From the NCBI RefSeq assembly GCF_001746295.1, contig NZ_MJAH01000019.1:1-64000 (forward strand): a stretch of DNA of 64,000 bases. The letters are read 5' to 3'. The notes beneath the pieces were generated by a model that saw only the letters and a list, made by a program, of their open reading frames with translations, was not told where the DNA came from and searched no databases. Below, piece by piece: positions 25,088-32,275 of this stretch. Position 1 is the stretch's first letter. Every line of letters begins with the position of its first letter. This stretch comes from Streptomyces sp. LUP47B. Lineage in GTDB: Bacteria; Actinomycetota; Actinomycetes; Streptomycetales; Streptomycetaceae. Made by a program: the position numbers and the translations under genes.

Positions 25088-25885
25088 TCAGGTGAGCTTG
25101 CGGGCCACCCCGCCGTAGAAGCCGATCTCCCGCGAGCGGGGCGGCGGGGGTGTGTCCGGGCGCCAGAACGGGACCTGGGCCACGCCCGGTTCGATCAGCT
25201 CGAAGCCGTCGAAGAGGCGCTCGATCTCGGTACGGGTGCGGAGGTTCATGGAGGCCGTCGCCTTGCTGTAGACGGCCGCCGCCCCGCTGCGGTCGGCGAA
25301 GTCGCCCGTGGCGTGGGAGAGGATCAGGTGGCTGCCGGGGGCGAGGGCGTCGCGGAGGGTGGCGATGATCTCCTCGGGCTTGTCCGCCTCCGTGAGGAAG
25401 TGGACGACGGCGACCAGGAGCAGGGCCACCGGCTCGTCGAAGTCGATGACGGCGCGTACGTCGGGGTCGTCCAGGATCGCCCGCGGGTCGCGCAGGTCGG
25501 CCAGGACGATGCCGGTCGTGCCGGCCGCGTTGAGCAGGGCGCCGGCGTGGGTGTGCACGATCGGGTCGTTGTCGACGTAGACGACGCGGATGTCCGGTGC
25601 CACCTCCAGGGCCGTCTCGTGAACGTTCGGTGAGGTGGGCAGGCCGGTGCCGATGTCCAGGATCTGGCGGACGCCGGTGCCTACGACGTGACGGACGGCC
25701 CGGCGCAGGAAGGCCCGGTTGGCCCGTACGCCGATCCGCGCCTCCGGGGCCGCGGCGACGAGCCGTTCGCCGGCCTGGCGGTCGACCTCGTAGTTGTCCT
25801 TGCCGCCCAGCAGGTAGTCGTAGATCCGTGCGGGGTGCGGCTTGGTGGTGTCGATCTCCTCGGCACGGAAGCCGTTCTCTCTCAC
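25088..25885 (-). CDS. SAM-dependent methyltransferase (DUF574 family)
   Basis: 265 residues. The family N-terminus is present: EIDTTKPHPARIYDYLLGGKDN. SAM site: QILDIGTGLPTSPNVHE, acidic strand VVYVDNDPIVHTHA, and DEPVALLLVAVVHFL. The S-adenosyl methyltransferase DUF574 group is expanded in Streptomyces and mostly uncharacterised. Convergent with the zinc-ribbon gene, with the stops 3 bp apart. Confidence 0.93.
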   Translation of the reverse strand: MRENGFRAEEIDTTKPHPARIYDYLLGGKDNYEVDRQAGERLVAAAPEARIGVRANRAFLRRAVRHVVGTGVRQILDIGTGLPTSPNVHETALEVAPDIRVVYVDNDPIVHTHAGALLNAAGTTGIVLADLRDPRAILDDPDVRAVIDFDEPVALLLVAVVHFLTEADKPEEIIATLRDALAPGSHLILSHATGDFADRSGAAAVYSKATASMNLRTRTEIERLFDGFELIEPGVAQVPFWRPDTPPPPRSREIGFYGGVARKLT

Positions 25886-25923
25886 GGGGGCTCCTCTCGG
25901 GCGGCGGCGGGCGCCTGACCGCG

Positions 25924-26043
25924 TCAGTTGTGCGTGCGTCGATTCAACTCCCTTACGGTGGGCGGAAGTTCCAGGGGGAGGGTTCTGCGGCGGGCTCGGG
26001 TGTGGGCTCCTGGCTCGCGCAGGTCGAATGCGGTCTCGGTCAC
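25924..26043 (-). CDS. Possible 39-residue peptide
   Basis: GTG at 26043 lies one base after the HAD gene stop and is preceded by a G-run (GGGGGG). The frame encodes a basic peptide ending PPTVRELNRRTHN. Codon use fits the genome moderately. No homologue is recognised and it may not be expressed. Confidence 0.35.
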   Translation of the reverse strand: MTETAFDLREPGAHTRARRRTLPLELPPTVRELNRRTHN

Positions 26044-26044
26044 A

Positions 26045-26587
26045 TCACACCCCCCGCGCGAAGTCCGCCACCACCTCGAAGTCCGTATCCCGCAGCCCCA
26101 CCCGGGGATCGACCCAATGCAGCAGAGCCGGGCCGTCATGGTGGGAAGCCACGAACTCGCGGTCCTTTTCGTCAAGTTCGTCGTCCAGCCAGACGAAGGG
26201 GCGGCCCTCGGCGTGGGTGACGAGGTGGCGGGTCTTCCAGAAGGTGCCGTTCGGGCCGGGGGCCAGGGTCGTGGGCCAGTCGACGACCGGGAGGGGTGGG
26301 AGGCCGAGGACGGGGGCGATGAAGGTGTTCGCCTCCTCGCGCCAAGTGGTCGCCCAGACCAGGTCGTAGCGGTCCGTCAGCTTCAGCAGGGCCTGGCCGT
26401 GGGCGGGGTTGAGCCAGACCCGGAGGGGCTTGACGCGGGAGGGGGGCAGGCCGGGGTGCTGGGCGATCCAGCCGTCGGGCTTCATGCGGTGGGTGGTGTA
26501 GCCCTCGGGGCGGTGCTGGGGCTTGGCGGCGTACGGGTTCAGGGGGCCGTCGACGTCGAGGTAGAGGAGGGGGCGGCCGGTGTTCAT
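26045..26587 (-). CDS. HAD superfamily hydrolase-like protein
   Basis: 180 residues, HAD-like. Motif I is LLYLDVDGPLNPYA with two Asp residues; motif II-like Thr occurs in YDLVWATTWREEAN; the acidic motif IV region is PFVWLDDELDEKD. It is small, without an obvious cap domain. The substrate is unknown. Its ATG overlaps the stop of the upstream acetyltransferase by 4 bp, so the hydrolase (alpha/beta), acetyltransferase and HAD genes form one operon. Confidence 0.88.
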   Translation of the reverse strand: MNTGRPLLYLDVDGPLNPYAAKPQHRPEGYTTHRMKPDGWIAQHPGLPPSRVKPLRVWLNPAHGQALLKLTDRYDLVWATTWREEANTFIAPVLGLPPLPVVDWPTTLAPGPNGTFWKTRHLVTHAEGRPFVWLDDELDEKDREFVASHHDGPALLHWVDPRVGLRDTDFEVVADFARGV

Positions 26588-27159
26588 GAGCGCTCTCGTC
26601 GGCGTCGTTCCCAGTCGGTGCGCAGGAGTTCGTACTCCACCTCGCCCTGCTCGGAGCCCTCGATCGCCTCCGGCCAGTCGCCGAAGAAGGTGCGCAGGAA
26701 GGTCAGTCCTGACTTCTCCATCACGCGGCGCGAGCCCTTGTTGACGGTCATGGTGTTGGCGGTGACGCGTTCGACGCCGAGCTCGGTGAAGCCCTTGTCG
26801 ATGAGGGCGCGGGAGCCCTCGGTGGCGTAACCGCGGCCCCAGGCGGCCTTGTTGAGGCGATAGCCGAGTTCCACGACGGCCGGGCTGTCGTCGTCGAGGG
26901 GGCGGAACTCGAACCAGCCGAGGAAGGTGCCGGTGGACTTCTCCTCGGCCGCCCAGTAGCCGCGGGTGCCGAGACCGGGGTGGTCGTGGAGGACGCGGGG
27001 CAGGGTGCGGGTGCGGATCGTCTCGGGGGGCGTGGGCGCGCCGCCAGTGAGGAAGCGCATCACCTCGGGGTCGCCGTCCAGGGCGACGAGATGCCCGGCG
27101 TCGGCCTCGGTGAACGCCCGCAGCCGCAGCCTTTCGGTCTCCAGGAAGACGTACGTCAC
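26584..27159 (-). CDS. GNAT family N-acetyltransferase (RimJ/RimL type)
   Basis: 191 residues. TERLRLRAFTEADAGHLVAL at the N-terminus, then ELGYRLNKAAWGRGYATEGS (acetyl-CoA loop) and VTANTMTVNKGSRRVMEKSG identify a RimJ/RimL-like enzyme. GTG 27159 has GAGGAGAAG upstream and overlaps the stop of the preceding alpha/beta hydrolase gene (GTGA). Substrate unknown; candidates are protein N-termini or small amines. Confidence 0.9.
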   Translation of the reverse strand: MTYVFLETERLRLRAFTEADAGHLVALDGDPEVMRFLTGGAPTPPETIRTRTLPRVLHDHPGLGTRGYWAAEEKSTGTFLGWFEFRPLDDDSPAVVELGYRLNKAAWGRGYATEGSRALIDKGFTELGVERVTANTMTVNKGSRRVMEKSGLTFLRTFFGDWPEAIEGSEQGEVEYELLRTDWERRRRERS

Positions 27160-27965
27160 GGGCTTCTCCTCGTCGACTCGCCGGCCAGGAACTTCTCGAT
27201 CTCCCGGTGGAGCGGTTCCGGCCGGTCCAGGTGTACGTCGTGGGCGGCGCCCGGGACGACGGCCGTACGGGTGTCCGGGCGACGGGCCAGCATCTCGGCC
27301 GCCTCCGCGGTCTGCATGGTGCCGGACGCGCCGCGCACGAGGAGCGTGGGGCAGCGGATCCGCGACCACTGCGGCCAGTAACCGTCCTCGGCCAGTTCCG
27401 TCATCGTGCGGACCAGCGTGTCACGGTCGAAGCGTGGACGAAGGCCGTCCGCCCGCTCCTCGAGCCCCCGTGCCCAAGCCTCGTGGCCGAGGAAGGCCGT
27501 CGCCTCCTGCAGGGAGCTGAAGGGGAGGGGCCAGCTGTCCAGCCAGCCCGCGATCTCACCGGGCAGCTCCGGGCTCCGGCCCGCCGGGCCCGCCTCGACC
27601 AGGACCAGGGAGTGCACCAGTGCGGGATGGTCCGCGGCGAGCAGCATCGCCGTATGGCCGCCCAGGGACTGGCCTACGAGGAGCGCGGGGGTGAGATCCA
27701 GTTCCCGCAGCAGGGTCACGGCGTCCTCGACGTGGGCGGCGCGGCTCACCGACGGCGGGCGGCGGGTGCTCTCACCGTGGCCACGGGCGTCGTACGACAC
27801 CACGCGGTGCCCGGACGCCTCCAACCGCCGCGCCAGGTCGTCCCATTCGCCCAGATGGCCCGCGAGCCCGTGCAGGAGCAGCACCGATGGTCCGGGACCG
27901 GGGCGGTCGCGGTAGGCGATGCGGGTGCTGTCGCCGACGGTGAGGTACTTGGCGGGGCGCGTCAA
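27156..27965 (-). CDS. Alpha/beta hydrolase
   Basis: 269 residues. The oxyanion region is VLLLHGLAGHLGEWDDLARR, the nucleophile elbow GQSLGGHTAM (Ser), and the catalytic His lies in VVPGAAHDVHLDRPEP; the acid is probably the Asp in the region before it. The best start is TTG at 27965, preceded by GGGGGAAG. The enzyme is likely a soluble esterase or similar; the substrate is unknown. First gene of a three-gene operon with an acetyltransferase and a HAD protein. Confidence 0.88.
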   Translation of the reverse strand: MTRPAKYLTVGDSTRIAYRDRPGPGPSVLLLHGLAGHLGEWDDLARRLEASGHRVVSYDARGHGESTRRPPSVSRAAHVEDAVTLLRELDLTPALLVGQSLGGHTAMLLAADHPALVHSLVLVEAGPAGRSPELPGEIAGWLDSWPLPFSSLQEATAFLGHEAWARGLEERADGLRPRFDRDTLVRTMTELAEDGYWPQWSRIRCPTLLVRGASGTMQTAEAAEMLARRPDTRTAVVPGAAHDVHLDRPEPLHREIEKFLAGESTRRSP

Positions 27966-28125
27966 GTTTCTTCCCCCTCCCGTGGGTTGCGTACGTGGGG
28001 GAAGACTCGCCCGCCCGCGCGCCGGGCGCCAGCTGTTTTCCAGGTCCCGGCTGTGACAGCCCTGTTGCCGGAACTGTGGGCTCCGCCACAGCCGTACGCC
28101 TGGTGTGCTGCTGGACTCTGCGGAC

Positions 28126-28161
28126 CCGGAAACGAGTGGTCAGCCGGAAACGAGTGGTCAG
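28126..28161 (+). repeat. Perfect 18-bp tandem duplication before a membrane gene
   Basis: CCGGAAACGAGTGGTCAG occurs twice in a row (28126-28143, 28144-28161), ending 9 bp before the GTG start of the next gene. The second copy supplies part of the ribosome site (CAGGAG). This is a clean recent duplication. Confidence 0.9.
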
Positions 28162-28170
28162 GAGTCCAGA

Positions 28171-28650
28171 GTGCTCTTGCTGGTACCGCTGCTCATCCTT
28201 GTGCTCGTGGTCACCGCCTTCGGGCTCCTCGGCTACGGCGGCGGCCGAATCGCCGACTGGCTCGCCCGTCGTGCGCAACTCCCCACCGCGCTCCGCGGGC
28301 TCGCCGCTCTGGCGGGAGCCATGGGGGCAGCCGTCTACGCGTGGGGCCTGCTGTACGTCGTCGGCGCGGTCCTGGAGGCAGAGGACGGCGGAGCGAACTC
28401 GTCACCGATCATGCCGTGCCGTTCGGACGATCGGGCCGTCCATGTCATCGACTACTCGGTGAGCTACCTCCCCCTCTCCTTCGACTGCGAGATTACGGGC
28501 GGCGGCAGCTACACCGCCGACGTGATCCCCGCCTACGTCACCCCCGCCGCCGTAGGCCTCGCCCTCGCCGCCGTCGGCTGTGCCGTCTCCGCCGCGTATG
28601 TGACGGAGCTGCGGCTGCGGGCCGGGGCACGCAAGGGCGAGGCCACCTAG
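28171..28650 (+). CDS. Membrane protein, about three helices
   Basis: 159 residues from GTG 28171 (CAGGAG upstream). Hydrophobic segments: VLLLVPLLILVLVVTAFGLL, LAGAMGAAVYAWGLLYVVGAV, and AVGLALAAVGCAVSAAYVT. An extracytoplasmic loop has two cysteines (MPCRSDD and FDCEITGGG) that may form a disulphide. No family recognised. It is divergent from the alpha/beta hydrolase operon. Confidence 0.75.
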   Translation: MLLLVPLLILVLVVTAFGLLGYGGGRIADWLARRAQLPTALRGLAALAGAMGAAVYAWGLLYVVGAVLEAEDGGANSSPIMPCRSDDRAVHVIDYSVSYLPLSFDCEITGGGSYTADVIPAYVTPAAVGLALAAVGCAVSAAYVTELRLRAGARKGEAT

Positions 28651-28846
28651 ATGATCGATTCGAAGGCGTTAGTGGTCGTAGGCGGTCAGTGAGCGCGGGC
28701 CAAGCTGCCCGGTGCGGTCGTTGCGCCAGATCGCGGCGGTGGCGCCAGGATGCGCGGCATGACACGGGCGATCACAGATGGACCACGCACATGGACGCGA
28801 CCGTTCCCCGCCGCGCAGCGGGACGGCGATGCGCGCAACTGTGCGC

Positions 28847-29326
28847 TCAATAGCCATTACCGCCGGTCGAATGGGTGCCGCTGCCCGTTGAGGCGGTGCC
28901 GCCCACGGTGACTTCGGTCTTCATGCCCAGGTCCTTGTGGCCGTCGACGGGGCAGTAGACCTGGTACTTGCCGTCCTTCAGCGAGACGGTGAGGTTCGCC
29001 GACTCTCCGGGTGCCAGCGTCCGCGTCTTGTGTTCCGTTCCGGAGCCGTCGATCTCCATGGCGTGGTCGTGTTGGCCGTCGTTCTTGACGGCGAACGTGT
29101 AGTTCCCGGCCTTCAAGGTCTTCTGGGACAGCTCCATCTTGTAGTCGACCAGTTTCACGTCCACCTGGGTGGTTCCCTGCTTGCCACTCTGTTCCGGGGC
29201 TGACGATGACGAGCCGCCACCGTTGCCGTTTCCGCCTCCGCACGCCATGAGGATGGCTGCCAGTGCTCCGGCGGCCAGCCCGGGCCCGACGTTCCTGCGT
29301 ACGAACGTCATGAGCGTCGTCGCCAT
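28847..29326 (-). CDS. Cupredoxin-domain lipoprotein (copper-binding)
   Basis: 159 residues. The signal sequence ends in the lipobox LMACGG, so Cys29 is probably lipidated. The mature region is a plastocyanin/azurin-like fold. Likely copper ligands are His in DGQHDHAMEIDG, Cys and His in YQVYCPVDGHKD, and Met in the same tail (LGMKTE). Surface electron transfer or copper handling is likely. It is divergent (94 bp) from a zf-HC2 membrane protein gene, with no oxidase or copper ATPase nearby. Confidence 0.9.
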   Translation of the reverse strand: MATTLMTFVRRNVGPGLAAGALAAILMACGGGNGNGGGSSSSAPEQSGKQGTTQVDVKLVDYKMELSQKTLKAGNYTFAVKNDGQHDHAMEIDGSGTEHKTRTLAPGESANLTVSLKDGKYQVYCPVDGHKDLGMKTEVTVGGTASTGSGTHSTGGNGY

Positions 29327-29420
29327 GTCTCGGCCCTCCGTGAGAAATCGTTACTGACCAGAGATACGGATGGATCACGCCAGGAGACTCACAAATCGTA
29401 GCAATCGGGGCGAACAGATC

Positions 29421-30191
29421 ATGACTGACAGGGAATGCGAGTGGCTGAGGGCCGTCGCCGACGAGTCGGCGCTGGGTATCCTCCCCGGTCAGGAGCGCGC
29501 CGAGGCCATCGCCCACCTGGACCGCTGCCCCACCTGCCGGAAGCACGTGGAGCACCTGACGTTCGTCGGAGACGGACTGCTCTCCCTCCTGCCGGACAGC
29601 GAGCCGCCCGTCGGCTTCGAGACACGGGTGACGGACAGGCTGGGCCTGAACCGGCCGGCGCGCAGGCGGCGACCACGGGCCGGCGTGGCGGTCGCGGCCG
29701 CCGTCGCGACCGCCCTCGGGTTCGGCTTCGGTGGCTGGGCCGTCGGTACGGCCATCAAGGGAGCGTCGGCTCCCTCCTCGCGGAGTTCGCAGCCACCCGG
29801 CTCGGAGGACGGCCTGCTCGCAGCGTCCCTGCTGGCCCCCGGCCACCGCCCGGTGGGCCGGATCTTCGCCTATAGCGGATCTCCGGGCTGGGTCTACCTG
29901 TCGGTCCACCTCGGCCGGGACGGGTCCGGACCCGGCTCCCGGGCCGGTGGCGAGTCCGAGGCCGCAGGCTCGCGCGACGGATACCCGGAGGCCGGAAAGG
30001 TCGGATGCCGCCTGGAGCGTACGGACGGCACGTCGGTCCACCTCGGGGCGTTCTCCCTCGACGACACCGGCCGGGGCTACTGGGGAGCCCCCACGCCTGT
30101 CGACCCGGCCACGGTGTCCGGTGCCCGGCTGCTGGCCGCGGACGGCTCCGTCCTGGCCACGGCCCACTTCGACGCACGGCACAACCAGTGA
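29421..30191 (+). CDS. Zinc-finger (zf-HC2) membrane protein, anti-sigma-like
   Basis: 256 residues from ATG 29421. An N-terminal ZAS-like motif (AIAHLDRCPTCRKHVEHL) with His-x3-Cys-x2-Cys suggests a zinc anti-sigma domain. One transmembrane helix (AVAAAVATALGFGFGGWAVG) follows near residue 95, then an extracytoplasmic domain of about 130 residues (RIFAYSGSPGWVYLSVHLGR). Extracytoplasmic anti-sigma proteins usually sit next to an ECF sigma gene; none is adjacent here. It is divergent from the copper lipoprotein gene. Confidence 0.82.
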   Translation: MTDRECEWLRAVADESALGILPGQERAEAIAHLDRCPTCRKHVEHLTFVGDGLLSLLPDSEPPVGFETRVTDRLGLNRPARRRRPRAGVAVAAAVATALGFGFGGWAVGTAIKGASAPSSRSSQPPGSEDGLLAASLLAPGHRPVGRIFAYSGSPGWVYLSVHLGRDGSGPGSRAGGESEAAGSRDGYPEAGKVGCRLERTDGTSVHLGAFSLDDTGRGYWGAPTPVDPATVSGARLLAADGSVLATAHFDARHNQ

Positions 30192-30349
30192 CCTCAGATC
30201 ACCCCACGTCCACCGGTCAGTGGCGCCTCTCATCCGGCCCGGTTCGGTCAGTGGCGCCGGACGCGGCGTCCGGAGGAGCCGCGTCCGACGTGCCGGGGGC
30301 GGATACGCGCCCCTGCGGAATTGATCATCCAGGCACGGCAGGCGGGGCT

Positions 30350-30763
30350 TCAGCCCATGGGGACCAGCTCCGCCTTGCCGAACAACAGGGCGTAGCCGGA
30401 GGGCAGCTGGGTCAGGACGCGGTCCACGAGCTCGTCGCCCACCAGTTCCGGCAGCACGCTCAGGACCGAGCTGACGTGCCAGCGGGCCGTCGCCGGGGTC
30501 GCGCCCTCGATACGGGCGGCCACCGTGTCCACGAACTCCGGTGCCGACAGAGGTCTGTTGAGCGGGATGCGGGAGGCGATGATCCTGGCCGCTTCCTCGG
30601 GCAGGGCCCGGGCGAGGTCGACGCGTTCCTCGCCGGTGACGTGGTCGCCGAGGGCGGACAGGACGACGCGCAGGACGTGTTCCGCCTCCGCCGTGGTCAC
30701 GTACTGTCCGGCGTCCTGCACCGCCTCGGCGAGGTCGGTCCAACTGGGTCGGTTCGCGCTCAT
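30350..30763 (-). CDS. DUF2267 domain protein
   Basis: 137 residues from ATG 30763 (CAGGAG 10 bp upstream). The sequence is all-helical: LRVVLSALGDHVTGEERVDL followed by LPEEAARIIASR and a second helical half. This matches the DUF2267 family, often found with stress and Hsp20 genes in actinobacteria. It lies 118 bp downstream of Hsp20 on the same strand. The biochemical role is unknown. Confidence 0.9.
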   Translation of the reverse strand: MSANRPSWTDLAEAVQDAGQYVTTAEAEHVLRVVLSALGDHVTGEERVDLARALPEEAARIIASRIPLNRPLSAPEFVDTVAARIEGATPATARWHVSSVLSVLPELVGDELVDRVLTQLPSGYALLFGKAELVPMG

Positions 30764-30881
30764 GTACGGGTCTCCTGGGGGTTGTCGCGCCGGGCGCCCC
30801 GCGGACCGACACACCGGCCCGCGGGACGCCGCTGTCTGTTGCGTGGGCGGGGGTCAGCCGCTGTCTCCGCGACTGCGGGAC

Positions 30882-31307
30882 TCAGCCGCTGATCTGCCTG
30901 CGTTCGCTGTCGCCGCCCGTGATCTGGATGCGGCGCGGCTTGGCCTGCTCGGCCACCGGGATGCGCAGGGTGAGGACGCCGGCGTCGTACGAGGCGTCGA
31001 TGCGTTCCGTGTCGAGGGTGTCGCCGAGGAAGAGCTGACGGGTGAAGGAGCCCGTGGGGCGTTCGGCGACGATCATCTCCGCGCCCTCGGGGGCGGGGAC
31101 GCGGCGCTCGGCGCGGACGTTCAGGACGTTGCGTTCGACGTCCAGTTCGATCGTCTCGGGGTCGACACCGGGAAGGTCGAAGTGGACGACGAAGTCGTCC
31201 CCGGACCGGTACGCGTCCATCGCCATCGCGGCGGGACGGGCGGTGGAACCGAAGACCTGCTGCGCGAGCCGGTCGAACTCACGGAAGGGGTCGGTACGCA
31301 TGAGCAT
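30882..31307 (-). CDS. Small heat-shock protein, Hsp20 family
   Basis: 141 residues. An alpha-crystallin domain runs from about residue 30 to 125: YRSGDDFVVHFDLPGVDPET, LDVERNVLNVRAERR, and YDAGVLTLRIPVAEQ (with the usual GVLT-type beta strand). It acts as an ATP-independent holdase in the cytoplasm. ATG 31307 has AAGGAG upstream. The promoter at 31360-31389 overlaps a HAIR-like site, so HspR or a similar heat-shock repressor may control it. Confidence 0.95.
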   Translation of the reverse strand: MLMRTDPFREFDRLAQQVFGSTARPAAMAMDAYRSGDDFVVHFDLPGVDPETIELDVERNVLNVRAERRVPAPEGAEMIVAERPTGSFTRQLFLGDTLDTERIDASYDAGVLTLRIPVAEQAKPRRIQITGGDSERRQISG

Positions 31308-31359
31308 CACAGTCCATCTCCTTTCCACAGACTCTGCGGTGCGATGCCCTACGCCTTCT

Positions 31360-31402
31360 TATATAGCTCGGAGCCAGGAAACTTGACAAGCCCCGACTCA
31401 GG
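31360..31402 (-). promoter_or_regulatory. Hsp20 promoter overlapped by a HAIR-like element
   Basis: On the minus strand, TTGTCA (31389-31384) and TATATA (31365-31360) are separated by 18 bp, a good vegetative promoter 53 bp before the ATG. On the plus strand, CTTGACA (31382-31388), seven bases, then ACTCAGG (31396-31402) matches the HspR-binding HAIR consensus CTTGAGT-N7-ACTCAAG at 11 of 14 positions. The element overlaps the -35 box. Confidence 0.6.
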
Positions 31403-31493
31403 TCCGTTTTCCGGAACCGGCTCGGAGTTAGCCTCGGCCTCATCGGCGGTGTCGATCGTGACCGCGTCGATCGTGATCGTTCAGGAGGCAGAC

Positions 31494-31796
31494 ATGGCGA
31501 AGGTTCCGAGTGCGGTCGTAGCGGCGGGCGGGATCGTCGGCGGGTACGGCGTGGCCCGCTGGACGAGGAAGCGGCAGCTGGGCGGGGCGGTGCTGGCCGT
31601 CGCCGGGGCCGCGGCGGCCCAGCAGTGGCGGGAGCGGGCCGGCGGGAAGGCCGCCGGAGCGCTGACGGCCGCGTATGTCGCCGCCTTCGCCGGGTCCCAC
31701 CCGCTGGCCAAGAAGGTGGGCGCGTGGCCGGCGGTGTTCGGCGTGGCGGGAGCGGTGGCCCTGGCGTCGTGGGCGGTGGCGGACCGCAACGCCTGA
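31494..31796 (+). CDS. Small hydrophobic conserved protein
   Basis: 100 residues; ATG 31494 follows a strong AGGAGG. Ala/Gly-rich with two or three short hydrophobic segments (AVVAAGGIVGGYGVA, LAVAGAAAAQQW, AWPAVFGVAGAVALASWAVA) separated by basic loops. It is divergent from Hsp20. No family assigned; likely a membrane-associated stress protein by context only. Confidence 0.7.
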   Translation: MAKVPSAVVAAGGIVGGYGVARWTRKRQLGGAVLAVAGAAAAQQWRERAGGKAAGALTAAYVAAFAGSHPLAKKVGAWPAVFGVAGAVALASWAVADRNA

Positions 31797-31800
31797 GAGG

Positions 31801-32172
31801 TCACCGGCCTCCCCCGTCCCGGTGGGTCAGCACATTGACCACCCGGCCGTTCGGATCCCGGACGAAGAAGCGCCGTACGCCCCACTCCTCGTCCCGCAGC
31901 TCCCGTACGACCTCGGCGCCCGACGCCACGACCTGCGCGTACACGGCGTCGACGTCCTCGACCTCCACGCTCAGGTCGGGGACGACGGGGGCGGTGCGCT
32001 CCTCGGTGAGGAAGCTGATCTGGGCGGTCGGGTTGGCGGGCGACGCCATCGTGACGACCCACCCCATGTCCATGACCTCCTCGAAGCCGAGCAGGCCGTA
32101 GAAGGCACAGTTGGCTGTCAGGGCCTCACCGGACTCGACATGGATGTCGGGCATGATCCTGCGGATACTCAT
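31801..32172 (-). CDS. VOC (glyoxalase/bleomycin-resistance) superfamily protein
   Basis: 123 residues, one VOC unit of beta-alpha-beta-beta-beta: NCAFYGLLGFEEVMDMGWVV, VEVEDVDAVYAQVVASGAEV, WGVRRFFVRDPNGRVVNVLTH. Members bind a metal and act in isomerisation, dioxygenation or antibiotic binding; the activity here is unknown. It is convergent with the preceding small gene, with only a few bases between them. Confidence 0.9.
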   Translation of the reverse strand: MSIRRIMPDIHVESGEALTANCAFYGLLGFEEVMDMGWVVTMASPANPTAQISFLTEERTAPVVPDLSVEVEDVDAVYAQVVASGAEVVRELRDEEWGVRRFFVRDPNGRVVNVLTHRDGGGR

Positions 32173-32275
32173 GGCACGGCTCCTTCGCTGTCATCGGCGG
32201 CCGGCGGGCCTCTTTCTGTTATCGCCCTTCCACCCTCGCGTCTCCTGAGCGTCCCCAGCCACCGGCACGCGAGGA

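Noticed and set aside
28651..28846. Short ORF with a transposase-like tail (RSLTAYDH)
   Set aside because: Only about 60 codons, no start context and no conserved transposase motif; too weak to call.
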